Below the pieces are notes generated by a model. The model searched no databases and had not been told where the DNA came from. It worked only from the letters and a program-made list of their open reading frames with translations. Both the position numbers and the translations under genes were made by a program. DNA of 20,066 bases, taken from contig VGMA01000010.1 in NCBI GenBank assembly GCA_016866575.1, positions 1 through 20,066 of the forward strand, in the 5' to 3' direction. Each line of letters opens with the position of its first letter. Within the stretch, counting starts at the first letter, position 1. Positions 7,708 through 15,116 of this stretch are shown here, in pieces. Origin of the DNA: Chlamydiota bacterium. GTDB taxonomy: Bacteria; Chlamydiota; Chlamydiia; Chlamydiales; VGMA01.

Positions 7708-8568
7708 ATGCAAAAAACAAGAGTTCTACGCAATCAGATCTGGTGGATCACCATGCGTCCTAAAACACTTTTGGTCTCTATTTGTCCTGTTTTGATAGGA
7801 GCTTTTTTATCCTTTCATCACCCTTCATTTTCCTACCTTACTTTTTGTATTACTCTCTTGACAGCCCTTTTGATCCAAATCGGCACAAATTTTACTAACG
7901 ATTATTACGATGTCAAAAAAGGGGTAGATAGCGACACACGAATAGGACCTAAAAGAGGGCTTCATCTTGGAATGATTTCCATGAAGCAAATGAAACAAGC
8001 TTCGATCAATGTATTTGCCTTAGCCTTTATCTTCTCTATGTACTTAAGCTATGTGGGAGGAATGGTCATTTTTCTTTTTTCCCTGCTTGCCCCGGTTTTA
8101 GGGGTAGGATATACCAAAGGGCGATTTGCTTTAGCCTACATAGGGGCTGCCGATCCTATTGTTTTTCTATTTTTTGGACCTGTGGGTGTTTGGCTTACCT
8201 ATTATTTGCAAACTGGCTTATTTTCTTTATTGCCCTTCATTGCTGGAATAGCGCCAGGACTGCTATCAACAGCAATTTTAGCAATAGCTAATTTTCGAGA
8301 TCAGGAAGAGGATAAAAAAAACGGCAAAATGACAATAGCAGCACGTTTTGGAAAAAAAGCAGCTCTTTTTGAATACTATGCATTACTTTTCATGACCCCT
8401 ATCGTTCCTATTATTGTTACATGTATGGCTCCTTTGCATACCTACACTCTTATTGCTGTAATGATCGTTTTTCCTATTGCTAAGGTAATCTTGTCCCCTG
8501 ATTTGCCAAAAACAGCTGCTCTTTTATCGATCTATACTCTTCTTTTTTGCCTAGGTTGGTCTTTATGA
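7708..8568 (+). CDS. menA: 1,4-dihydroxy-2-naphthoate polyprenyltransferase (MenA)
   Basis: Integral membrane UbiA-family prenyltransferase that attaches the polyprenyl tail to DHNA, giving demethylmenaquinone. The 286-residue length is normal. The first Asp-rich Mg/diphosphate motif is NDYYDVKKGVDSDT (64-77) and the second is NFRDQEEDKKNGK (about 195-207). About eight hydrophobic helices alternate with these cytoplasmic loops. It starts the second plus-strand men operon, with a strong AGGAG ribosome-binding site. The stop overlaps the menC start as ATGA, indicating coupling. Confidence 0.94.
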   Translation: MQKTRVLRNQIWWITMRPKTLLVSICPVLIGAFLSFHHPSFSYLTFCITLLTALLIQIGTNFTNDYYDVKKGVDSDTRIGPKRGLHLGMISMKQMKQASINVFALAFIFSMYLSYVGGMVIFLFSLLAPVLGVGYTKGRFALAYIGAADPIVFLFFGPVGVWLTYYLQTGLFSLLPFIAGIAPGLLSTAILAIANFRDQEEDKKNGKMTIAARFGKKAALFEYYALLFMTPIVPIIVTCMAPLHTYTLIAVMIVFPIAKVILSPDLPKTAALLSIYTLLFCLGWSL

Positions 8569-9500
8569 AAATCCGCTCTTTCAAAATTTATGCCTTTAGT
8601 CTTCCTTTATTTAATGAAGAAGTTCGTAATGGATTTCTTATAGAACTTAAAAATGATCAAGGAGCCACTAGTTACGGAGAAGTATCTCCTTTGCCAGGAC
8701 GCTCTATAGAAACAAGACAAGAAGCGCTCTTTGCCCTTTTTAAACTTCAAGAGCAGTTTATCCAGGGACAATTTAGCCCCTTTGCTTTGCCGGCTTCTGT
8801 TGCTTTTGGAATGGAGTCTGCTCTTCTTTCCTTAAAAGCTCCTATCGAGTATCCCCTAGTTTGCAACTACACAGCACTGAGTTTTGGCAAATGGGAAGAA
8901 ACTTCCGCTAAACAAGTAAAGATCAAAGTTTCACACCTCAGTTTTGAAGATACTGTAACTGTTTGTAATCAATATCTAAAACAAGGCAAAAGGCTTATTC
9001 TCGATTTCAATAAAAGCTGGTCTAAAGAAGCTATCCTCAAATTAAGAAAGGAGTTTGGCAAAGAAGATTTCGATGGACTAGAAGATCCTACTAATGTTTT
9101 AGAAGACATTGAAGAGCTCTATGAAGCCACAGGATTTGCCTTTCACGTCGATGAACTATTTTCAACTACGTTTATCCCTAAAGGTGTTTCAGCTATTGTG
9201 ATTAAGCCCTCATTAACAGGAAATATAGCAGTTATACAAGCAATCAAAAGCAAAAAAATCCCCATCCGTCTTTCTAGTGCCTTTGAAAGTGAAGTGGGGC
9301 TGATGCACATCATACGCCTTTCAAAGCTTCTTGATATTCAATCTCCTCTAGGAATAGATACATCCAAAATATTCAAAAAACATTTGATCCATAGCCCTTT
9401 TGTCTATCGAGATGATGAAATTCATATCGATTGTGATTTATACAACAAGATGCCTATCGATAGGAGCTGTCTACAGTCATGTCAACCTTCATTGACTTAA
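8565..9500 (+). CDS. menC: o-Succinylbenzoate synthase (MenC)
   Basis: Enolase-superfamily enzyme that dehydrates SHCHC to o-succinylbenzoate. Counting from the ATG at 8565 the product is 311 residues. The catalytic lysine pair is VKIKV (K119, K121), the three metal ligands are D147 (LDFN), E173 (LEDP) and D196 (VDE), and the opposite-face lysine is K214 (IKPS), in the order of known OSB synthases. An RLSSAFESEVGL segment lies near the end of the barrel. The ATG at 8565 is preferred over an upstream in-frame TTG at 8547 because it forms the ATGA overlap with menA and begins at the conserved first strand. The 3' end overlaps menE by 22 bp. Confidence 0.93.
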   Translation: MKIRSFKIYAFSLPLFNEEVRNGFLIELKNDQGATSYGEVSPLPGRSIETRQEALFALFKLQEQFIQGQFSPFALPASVAFGMESALLSLKAPIEYPLVCNYTALSFGKWEETSAKQVKIKVSHLSFEDTVTVCNQYLKQGKRLILDFNKSWSKEAILKLRKEFGKEDFDGLEDPTNVLEDIEELYEATGFAFHVDELFSTTFIPKGVSAIVIKPSLTGNIAVIQAIKSKKIPIRLSSAFESEVGLMHIIRLSKLLDIQSPLGIDTSKIFKKHLIHSPFVYRDDEIHIDCDLYNKMPIDRSCLQSCQPSLT

Positions 9501-10582
9501 ATGGAAGAGATTTTCAAAAAAAAATCGAAACTTGTTCTTTTAAAGAAACGATTCTTCAAGTTGATGATAGTGTAGAGACGATTGTAAAAATTTTATCATC
9601 ACTAAAAAAAGATCTTCCGTTATGTCTTTTACCAAAAACGTTTCCTGCTCAAAAGAAGATCGAAATCGAAAAAAGGCTTCTTAATTTTAATTTAGAGAAA
9701 GCGAGCCTTCTTTTTTTGACCTCAGGCACAACTCATGAACCAAAAATTGTTCAACTCTCAAAACAGGCTCTGTTTTTTAGTGCCTTAAACGGTCATGATG
9801 ATTTTAATCTTAAAAGCTCTGACTGCTATGGTTTGAACTTACCTTTTCATCATATTGCAGGTGTCATGGTACTTCTTCGGGCATACGTTAGTAATGCTTT
9901 ACTTAGCTATGATACCAACTTAGCAACGCATCTATCGTTAGTGTCAACACAACTAGTGCGCAATTTACCTAAACCAGGAACAAAAGTACTTCTTGGAGGA
10001 GGTCCTATTCCGCTAGCACTTTGCCAAAAGGCCTCTGAACACGGTGTAGAACTATTTACTACTTACGGGATGACTGAAACTGCTTCACAAGTAACTGTGC
10101 ACCATTTTTCCATCGATGACCGCCAACTTCTTTTAGGTCACCCTCTAAAAGGAAGAGAATTAAAAATTGATGCAAGTGGAGAAATACTGGTCAAAGGCAA
10201 AACCCTATTTTGTGGCTATCTCGGAGAAAAAAGAGAGCAAGAGGATTGGTTTTACACCAAAGATATTGGTAGGTATACAGAAAAAGGTTTAGAAGTTTTG
10301 GGTAGGAAAGATCGCATGTTTATCAGCGGAGGTGAAAATATCTACCCGGAAGAAATTGAAAAAGCCTTTCTTGAGCACCCATCGATTTTCGCAGCTCTTG
10401 TAAAAGGGATCGAAGATCAAGAGCTCGGAAGAAAGTGTATTGCCTATTATGCAGCTCAAGATGAACTATGCCCTCACAGTTTAAAAGAGTTTTTACGTCA
10501 AAGGCTTCCTTCTTACAAAATACCAAAAGAATTGATCTTTTCCATAACTTCTTCTGGCAAGGGAATGGTAAGCCTTGTTTGA
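9479..10582 (+). CDS. menE: o-Succinylbenzoate-CoA ligase (MenE), short form
   Basis: ANL-superfamily adenylate-forming enzyme that activates OSB to OSB-CoA. The P-loop-like A3 motif TSGTTHEPK is at 81-89, with H where Gly is usual. A5 is TTYGMTE (194-200), A7 is KDIGR (261-265) and A8 is GRKDRMFISGGENIYP (275-290). The probable A10 lysine is K361 (SSGKG), only a few residues from the end. The 367 residues are 80 or more below the usual 450-490; the missing part is mainly the N-terminal subdomain, since A3 normally sits near residue 140-150. The ATG at 9479 lies in menC, with AGGAG at 9462-9466, a slightly long spacing. The last 70 bp, including A10, overlap the convergent thioesterase gene on the other strand. 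Confidence 0.9.
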   Translation: MSTFIDLNGRDFQKKIETCSFKETILQVDDSVETIVKILSSLKKDLPLCLLPKTFPAQKKIEIEKRLLNFNLEKASLLFLTSGTTHEPKIVQLSKQALFFSALNGHDDFNLKSSDCYGLNLPFHHIAGVMVLLRAYVSNALLSYDTNLATHLSLVSTQLVRNLPKPGTKVLLGGGPIPLALCQKASEHGVELFTTYGMTETASQVTVHHFSIDDRQLLLGHPLKGRELKIDASGEILVKGKTLFCGYLGEKREQEDWFYTKDIGRYTEKGLEVLGRKDRMFISGGENIYPEEIEKAFLEHPSIFAALVKGIEDQELGRKCIAYYAAQDELCPHSLKEFLRQRLPSYKIPKELIFSITSSGKGMVSLV

Positions 10583-10899
10583 CGATCTATACAAACCTGA
10601 GTGATATCTACTTCTCCGACATACTCATGCTTTTCATCTTTGATGACACCTTTCCACGTAAGACTTTTTTCTTTCGTCTGCTCAACTTTGAGGTGCACAA
10701 AGATCGTATCATTTACTCTTAAGGGCTTTTTGTAGATGCTTTTTACCATTACTATAGGTAGAGCGTACTCTTTTTGCAAAAGCTCTTGGATAGAAAAGGC
10801 TTCCTCAATTGCTTCAACGACAAAGTCTTGCTGCGCTGTAAAATAGAGAAACCCCGTAGCATCTGTATCTTTCAAGCGAACGGTCCTTTCGTATACCAT
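10513..10899 (-). CDS. Hotdog-fold acyl-CoA thioesterase, candidate DHNA-CoA thioesterase (MenI)
   Basis: A 128-residue 4HBT/YbgC-type hotdog thioesterase. The active-site motif is KDTDATGFLYFTAQQDF (about 10-26), matching the DTD.xG.vY pattern with the catalytic Asp. The following helix VVEAIEEAF and the two long strands about VMVKSIYKKPLRVNDTIFVHL are typical. A DHNA-CoA hydrolase is the one activity otherwise missing from this menaquinone gene set, so that substrate is the natural inference; the sequence alone does not separate it from other small acyl-CoA thioesterases. AAAGGGA provides a ribosome-binding site about nine bases before the ATG, and a good promoter lies upstream. The gene converges on menE with a 70-bp tail overlap. 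Confidence 0.85.
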   Translation of the reverse strand: MVYERTVRLKDTDATGFLYFTAQQDFVVEAIEEAFSIQELLQKEYALPIVMVKSIYKKPLRVNDTIFVHLKVEQTKEKSLTWKGVIKDEKHEYVGEVDITQVCIDRQTRLTIPLPEEVMEKINSFGIL

Positions 10900-10930
10900 A
10901 TTCTTGTCCCTTTAGGTATTTGTTAAATAA

Positions 10931-10958
10931 ATTTTACGTAAAAAAATGGTTTTGTAAA
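10931..10958 (-). promoter_or_regulatory. Promoter of the menI-candidate gene with overlapping palindrome
   Basis: On the minus strand TTTACA (10958-10953) and TAAAAT (10936-10931) are separated by 16 bp, each matching the sigma-70 consensus at five of six bases. Transcription would start near 10925, about 25 nt before the ATG. A perfect 12-bp palindrome TTTTACGTAAAA (10932-10943) covers most of the -10 box and part of the spacer and could bind a regulator. Confidence 0.5.
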
Positions 10959-11026
10959 GTCTTCTTTTACCATTTTCTCTTGAAAAATCAGGGAAAAAAA
11001 ATACCCCCTCCCCCCTCTTCATACCA

Positions 11027-11055
11027 TTGTAAAAAAGGGCCGACTCCTCTATACT
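11027..11055 (+). promoter_or_regulatory. Candidate promoter of the TPR protein gene
   Basis: TTGTAA (11027-11032) and TATACT (11050-11055) are spaced by 17 bp. Initiation near 11062 would give a leader of about 26 nt to the ATG at 11088. This supports that start over an upstream in-frame TTG at 10920. The rest of the 188-bp gap (10900-11087) holds the menI-candidate promoter, an 8-bp inverted repeat (10943-10950 with 10969-10976) and a C-rich run (about 11003-11017). Confidence 0.45.
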
Positions 11056-11087
11056 CTGGTACTTTCATTGAGGCAAAAATAGGTAGT

Positions 11088-13103
11088 ATGCGAGCAAAAA
11101 AGTCTTCTACTCTTAGAAAGAAAGTTGATCCTATAGACTTTTCTTTCGACCCTCTTCTATTTGATAGTGAAAATTTTAATCACTCCGCTTTTTTGCAAAA
11201 GCAAGGGGAAGACTCCTTGCTGCAAGGAGATACCAAAGGATTAAAATATTTTGATCTAGCTGCGAATCTGGACCAAAACAATCCTCAATTATTTTATGAA
11301 CAAGGTCTTTGCTTAACGAATTATGGCCGTGAACATAAAAAGAAAAAATACCTTCTACTTGCTAATAAAAAATTTAAGCTGGCTACTTCGCTTCAACCTG
11401 AATTCTTCCTCGCATGGCAAGCTTGGGGAAACACCTTATTTACACTTGGCAATCTGTTTTCTGAAACCCACTTTTACGAAGAAGCAAAGAAAAAATTAGA
11501 AACAGCAAGCAATTTGAGCTCTAACTCTCTCCTTAATTATCAATTAGCTCAAGTCTTTAGAAAACTTGCCGAAAAAAGTGGTGAAGTCTCTGATTTACAA
11601 GAAGCTTTACATCACTTCAAAATCGCTACAACGACAACTGAAGCAATCAGCAGCGAACTTTGGCTTGATTACGGCAGCACCTGTTTTACTTTAGGTCTTC
11701 AACTCAACGACTCTAGACTGCTGCTCCAATCGATTTCGTTTTTCAAAGAAGGTTTAAGACAAAATGAATCTTTTGCTCCTCTTTGGACTGAACTTGCCAA
11801 GGCTCTTTCTTATCTTTATGAGCTCACTCACGATGAAGATCATTTTTGCCAGGCAAATGAATGTTTTATGAACAGTGTCAAATTACAGAGCCAAAATAGC
11901 GATATTTGGGCAGCTTGGGCGCTATTTCTTAAAAATTCAGGACAGCGTTTACACGATATTAAAAGGCTTCGTTCTTCTATCGAAAAGTGTCAAAGAGCTC
12001 TTCTCTGTAGTAGAAAAAATATTTCAGCCACTATTGTGTGGATTGAAAGTCTTGCTTATTTAGGTTTAGAGCTCGAGCAGCTTGATTTGATCTATGAAGC
12101 AAGCAATAAAGCTCTTGAAGCAACAGAAAAATTTGGTTCTACTCCAAAGCTTTGCAAAGCCTCAGGCATTACCCTTTTTGCTCTTGGAAAATATTACAAC
12201 GATCTCGATTACTACTATCAAGCTATTGAAAAATTCCAAGAAGGTGTTTCCATCGATCGTACTTGCCACGATCTTTGGTACCACTTAGGCCATACTTACA
12301 GCGTAGCGGCAGAGCTTGAATCAGATATGGAATGCTACGAAAGAGCCGCAAGGTTCTTTGCTAAAGCAATCCATTTGCATGCTAAAGATTCTTATTACTT
12401 TGAGTATGCATGCGCTGTTGCCAAAATAGGAGCGCAAAGACAAGATCAAAAGACTTTGGAAATAGCTATTGTCCATTTTGAACAAGCCTTCTCTCTTCAA
12501 AATAATCCTATGTCTGTTGAGACGAACTTTCTTTATCAATATGCTCTTGCCTTAGATTTAATGGGCGATCTGATAGGTGAAGAATCGTACTATGAAAAAT
12601 CCATAGAAATTCTTTCTAAAATTCTTTTAGTAGAGCCAGATTATCCAGATATCCATTTCCGTATTGGTGTGATTTATACGCACTTAGGAGAAATGACGCA
12701 GATGCAAGAGCCATTTTTTAGAGCTATTCAGCACTACAAATTAGGCTATCAGCATGACGAGGAAAATGAAAATATTTTCCTTGAATGGGGTCTTGCGCTA
12801 ATGAATCTTGCCGAATTTGCAGAAGATGAAGAAGAAAAAAGGGTTGTATATGAAGAAGCTGAATTCAAACTCATGCAATCAGCAAAATTAGGCAACGCGC
12901 CAGCTTACTATCACCTAGCTTGCCTATTTTCTTTACAAAATCAATTTGAAAAATCGTTTTTCTTTCTTAAAAAAGCGGCTATGTTCGATGGAATGCCTCC
13001 TTTAGATGATGTATTAGAAGATTTATGGTTAGAAGGGCTTCGCTCCACAGAGCGTTTTCGCACATTTCTTACCCATTTTGAAAGGCCAGAAGCCGAAAAA
13101 TAA
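11088..13103 (+). CDS. Large protein of lengthened TPR repeats, function unknown
   Basis: From the ATG at 11088 the product is 671 residues; a weak TAGGTAG ribosome-binding site precedes it. After about 60 mostly polar residues the protein is a continuous alpha-helical repeat array. I count about 13 units of roughly 40-44 residues plus one ordinary-length unit near the C-terminus. Each has a first helix with a W/Y..G..L.LG pattern, an extra stretch of about 7 residues often containing D....Y, then a second helix of the A...F..A..L type. This is a TPR with a longer A-B connection than the standard 34-residue unit. No signal peptide, membrane segment or enzyme domain is visible, so a cytoplasmic or secreted protein-binding scaffold is likely. 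The gene precedes yidC but is separated from it by a probable terminator. I do not recognise a specific named family. Confidence 0.85.
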   Translation: MRAKKSSTLRKKVDPIDFSFDPLLFDSENFNHSAFLQKQGEDSLLQGDTKGLKYFDLAANLDQNNPQLFYEQGLCLTNYGREHKKKKYLLLANKKFKLATSLQPEFFLAWQAWGNTLFTLGNLFSETHFYEEAKKKLETASNLSSNSLLNYQLAQVFRKLAEKSGEVSDLQEALHHFKIATTTTEAISSELWLDYGSTCFTLGLQLNDSRLLLQSISFFKEGLRQNESFAPLWTELAKALSYLYELTHDEDHFCQANECFMNSVKLQSQNSDIWAAWALFLKNSGQRLHDIKRLRSSIEKCQRALLCSRKNISATIVWIESLAYLGLELEQLDLIYEASNKALEATEKFGSTPKLCKASGITLFALGKYYNDLDYYYQAIEKFQEGVSIDRTCHDLWYHLGHTYSVAAELESDMECYERAARFFAKAIHLHAKDSYYFEYACAVAKIGAQRQDQKTLEIAIVHFEQAFSLQNNPMSVETNFLYQYALALDLMGDLIGEESYYEKSIEILSKILLVEPDYPDIHFRIGVIYTHLGEMTQMQEPFFRAIQHYKLGYQHDEENENIFLEWGLALMNLAEFAEDEEEKRVVYEEAEFKLMQSAKLGNAPAYYHLACLFSLQNQFEKSFFFLKKAAMFDGMPPLDDVLEDLWLEGLRSTERFRTFLTHFERPEAEK

Positions 13104-13155
13104 ACACTAATTTTTGGCAAAAAATCGATATTTTTGATTCTTCTATTTCATAGAT

Positions 13156-13199
13156 GCGCATCAACGGAAAAATAGCTTTACTGTAGATGCGCCTTTTTT
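13156..13199 (+). terminator. Probable terminator after the TPR gene
   Basis: GCGCATC (13156-13162) pairs with GATGCGC (13186-13192) around a 23-nt loop and is followed by a six-T run (13194-13199). The sequence TAGATGCGC also appears as a direct repeat at 13151-13159 and 13184-13192. The long loop makes this less certain than the other hairpins. Confidence 0.5.
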
Positions 13200-13232
13200 G
13201 TACCATGATTGGAATTATTACAACAGGTACCC

Positions 13233-15116
13233 ATGGATAGAAGATCTCTAGCTTTTGTATTTACGCTAACTATCACGCTATTTTTCATTCACAATTATAT
13301 TTTCAGCCCTACACCTCAGCAAATGCCTGTGAAGGAAATTGTGGCAGAAGCTTCCTCCTCTGTCGTATCAACTTCTTTGCCGGCTCAAGCGCAAAAAAAT
13401 TCTGAATCCTATTATGTGCTTGAAAATGGCTATCAGCAGCTTGTTTTCTCTACAAGAGGCGCAGCTCTTGCTGAAATCAACTTAGTTCTCAATTCAGAAG
13501 AAAATCCTGATAGCATCGTAAAACCTATCGGCTTTGACAAAGATATTTTACAAGATCACCCTGAAAACGCTTTATTCCCTAACTATCCCTACTTTGTTGT
13601 CGATGAAAATGGAAAAGTGATCAAAAAAGAGCCGACCAAGGGTGGCTATATGCCATTATTGAGAAGAAATCTTCGTTCTGAAAATGGATCTACTACTTCC
13701 ATCGTACCTGCAAAGCATTATGCGTTAAACGTGATTTCTGAAGACAAAAATGGAAGTGAGATGATTTTTCAGATGAAGAAGATGACCAAAAATTCTATTG
13801 AATTTGAGTCTGTCTCTTCACAAAGAAAAATCACAAAGATTTTTTCTTTTCCTCAAGAAAATGCTCCTTATACTGTGAATCTCGAAATCAAAGTGGAAGG
13901 AGACAGCTCAAATCTTTGGGTGACATCAGGTATTACAGAAGTGGAATTGATCTCAGGAAGTTACTCTCCTTTACTTCAATACCTCTTTTCTCAAGGGCAA
14001 AAACTTAAAACAGAGAAAATCAGCCTTCCTAAAGATTCTGTCACATACGGATCTTCAATTCCTCTTTGGATATCAGCATCAAATGGTTTTTTTGGAACAA
14101 TCATTGATCCTATCCAAGACAAAATGGCAGGTTTTCAGGCAATCCAAGTTCCGGGTGCTGACATACCGACTCGCCTTAGTTTGATCGATGCCAAATATGA
14201 CCAATATCCTGCAAAGAACTACCCTGGCTATGAAATGCTTTTGCCTTACAAAAAAGGCTCAAAAGGGATGAATTTGCGCTTTTATGCAGGGCCTTATGAC
14301 GATGTATTATTAAAACAAGTTGATACAGCTCTTAGCTCAACAAGCCTTGGAGGAAATCCTCAATTTTCTTCTGCGATCACCTACCACGGCTGGTTTTCTT
14401 TTATCTCAGAGCCATTTGCAAAGTTTCTTTTCGTATTGATTCAATTCTTTTATAAGATTACAAGTTCTTGGGGTATTGCGATCATTCTTTTGACACTTGT
14501 GTTAAGAATCATGCTGTATCCTCTCAATGCGTGGTCTTTTAAATCGATGTACAGAATGCAAATGATCTCTCCAAAGGTCACTTTGATTCAAAATAAACAC
14601 AAAAAAGATCCTAAGAAAGCGCAATTAGAGATCATGCAGCTTTACAAGGATGAGAAGGTCAATCCGTTTTCTGGGTGCTTCCCTATCCTTATACAGATGC
14701 CTTTCTTGATTGGAATGTTTGATTTGTTGAAATCAGCTTTTCCTCTAAGAGGCGCAAGTTTTATTCCAGGGTGGATTACAAATCTTTCTGCTCCTGATGT
14801 TTTGTTCTCATGGAACTATCCGATCATTTTCTTCGGAACTGATTTTCACTTACTTCCTTTTTTACTTGGACTTTCTATGTTCATTCAGCAAAAGTTCAAC
14901 CAAATGTCTCAAGCAAATAAAGGGCCAGTGACAGAACAGCAAAAACAGCAGCAAAGCATGGGCAATGTTATGACAATAGTATTTACTGTTATGTTCTACC
15001 ATTTCCCTTCAGGGCTAAACATTTATTGGCTTTTTTCTACACTCTTCGGTATTTTACAACAGTGGTATATGACCTATAGGTGGCAGCGTGCAGGCATGGG
15101 AAGAGTACGTCCTTAG
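13233..15116 (+). CDS. yidC: Membrane protein insertase YidC (60 kDa inner membrane protein)
   Basis: Insertase that works with or without SecYEG to place proteins in the inner membrane. The start is taken as ATG 13233, with AGG at 13225-13227 as ribosome-binding site; an in-frame TTG at 13209 would add 8 residues and interrupt the typical N-terminus. The 627-residue chain has an N-terminal membrane helix (about 6-24), a large periplasmic domain (about 45-385) and the conserved five-helix insertase core (about 395-610). The core includes the hydrophilic-groove arginine in LVLRIMLYPL, the cytoplasmic helical hairpin around QNKHKKDPKKAQLEIM, and helices at FSGCFPILIQMPFLIGMF and at the end. The long periplasmic domain is the Gram-negative layout. 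The 3' end overlaps dnaA by 29 bp. Confidence 0.95.
   Translation: MDRRSLAFVFTLTITLFFIHNYIFSPTPQQMPVKEIVAEASSSVVSTSLPAQAQKNSESYYVLENGYQQLVFSTRGAALAEINLVLNSEENPDSIVKPIGFDKDILQDHPENALFPNYPYFVVDENGKVIKKEPTKGGYMPLLRRNLRSENGSTTSIVPAKHYALNVISEDKNGSEMIFQMKKMTKNSIEFESVSSQRKITKIFSFPQENAPYTVNLEIKVEGDSSNLWVTSGITEVELISGSYSPLLQYLFSQGQKLKTEKISLPKDSVTYGSSIPLWISASNGFFGTIIDPIQDKMAGFQAIQVPGADIPTRLSLIDAKYDQYPAKNYPGYEMLLPYKKGSKGMNLRFYAGPYDDVLLKQVDTALSSTSLGGNPQFSSAITYHGWFSFISEPFAKFLFVLIQFFYKITSSWGIAIILLTLVLRIMLYPLNAWSFKSMYRMQMISPKVTLIQNKHKKDPKKAQLEIMQLYKDEKVNPFSGCFPILIQMPFLIGMFDLLKSAFPLRGASFIPGWITNLSAPDVLFSWNYPIIFFGTDFHLLPFLLGLSMFIQQKFNQMSQANKGPVTEQQKQQQSMGNVMTIVFTVMFYHFPSGLNIYWLFSTLFGILQQWYMTYRWQRAGMGRVRP

Noticed and set aside
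7697..7720. Kinase-like protein start at ATG 7720
   Set aside because: It would overlap the divergent menA coding region by 13 bp and cover its ribosome-binding site; the ATG at 7696 avoids this. Not fully excluded, since neither start has a clear ribosome-binding site.
8547..8564. MenC start at TTG 8547
   Set aside because: The ATG at 8565 forms an ATGA overlap with menA and begins at the conserved first strand; the six extra residues look like menA coding sequence out of frame.
11003..11017. C-rich run as a structured or regulatory element
   Set aside because: It is a simple pyrimidine stretch with no partner for pairing nearby; no support beyond composition.
10920..11087. Upstream extension of the TPR protein to a TTG at 10920
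   Set aside because: The 56 extra residues are low-complexity and non-conserved in appearance (Lys/Phe-rich, then a Pro run), there is no ribosome-binding site, and a good promoter lies inside the segment.
13209..13232. YidC start at TTG 13209
   Set aside because: The ATG at 13233 has a better ribosome-binding site and gives the normal short polar N-terminus before the first membrane helix.
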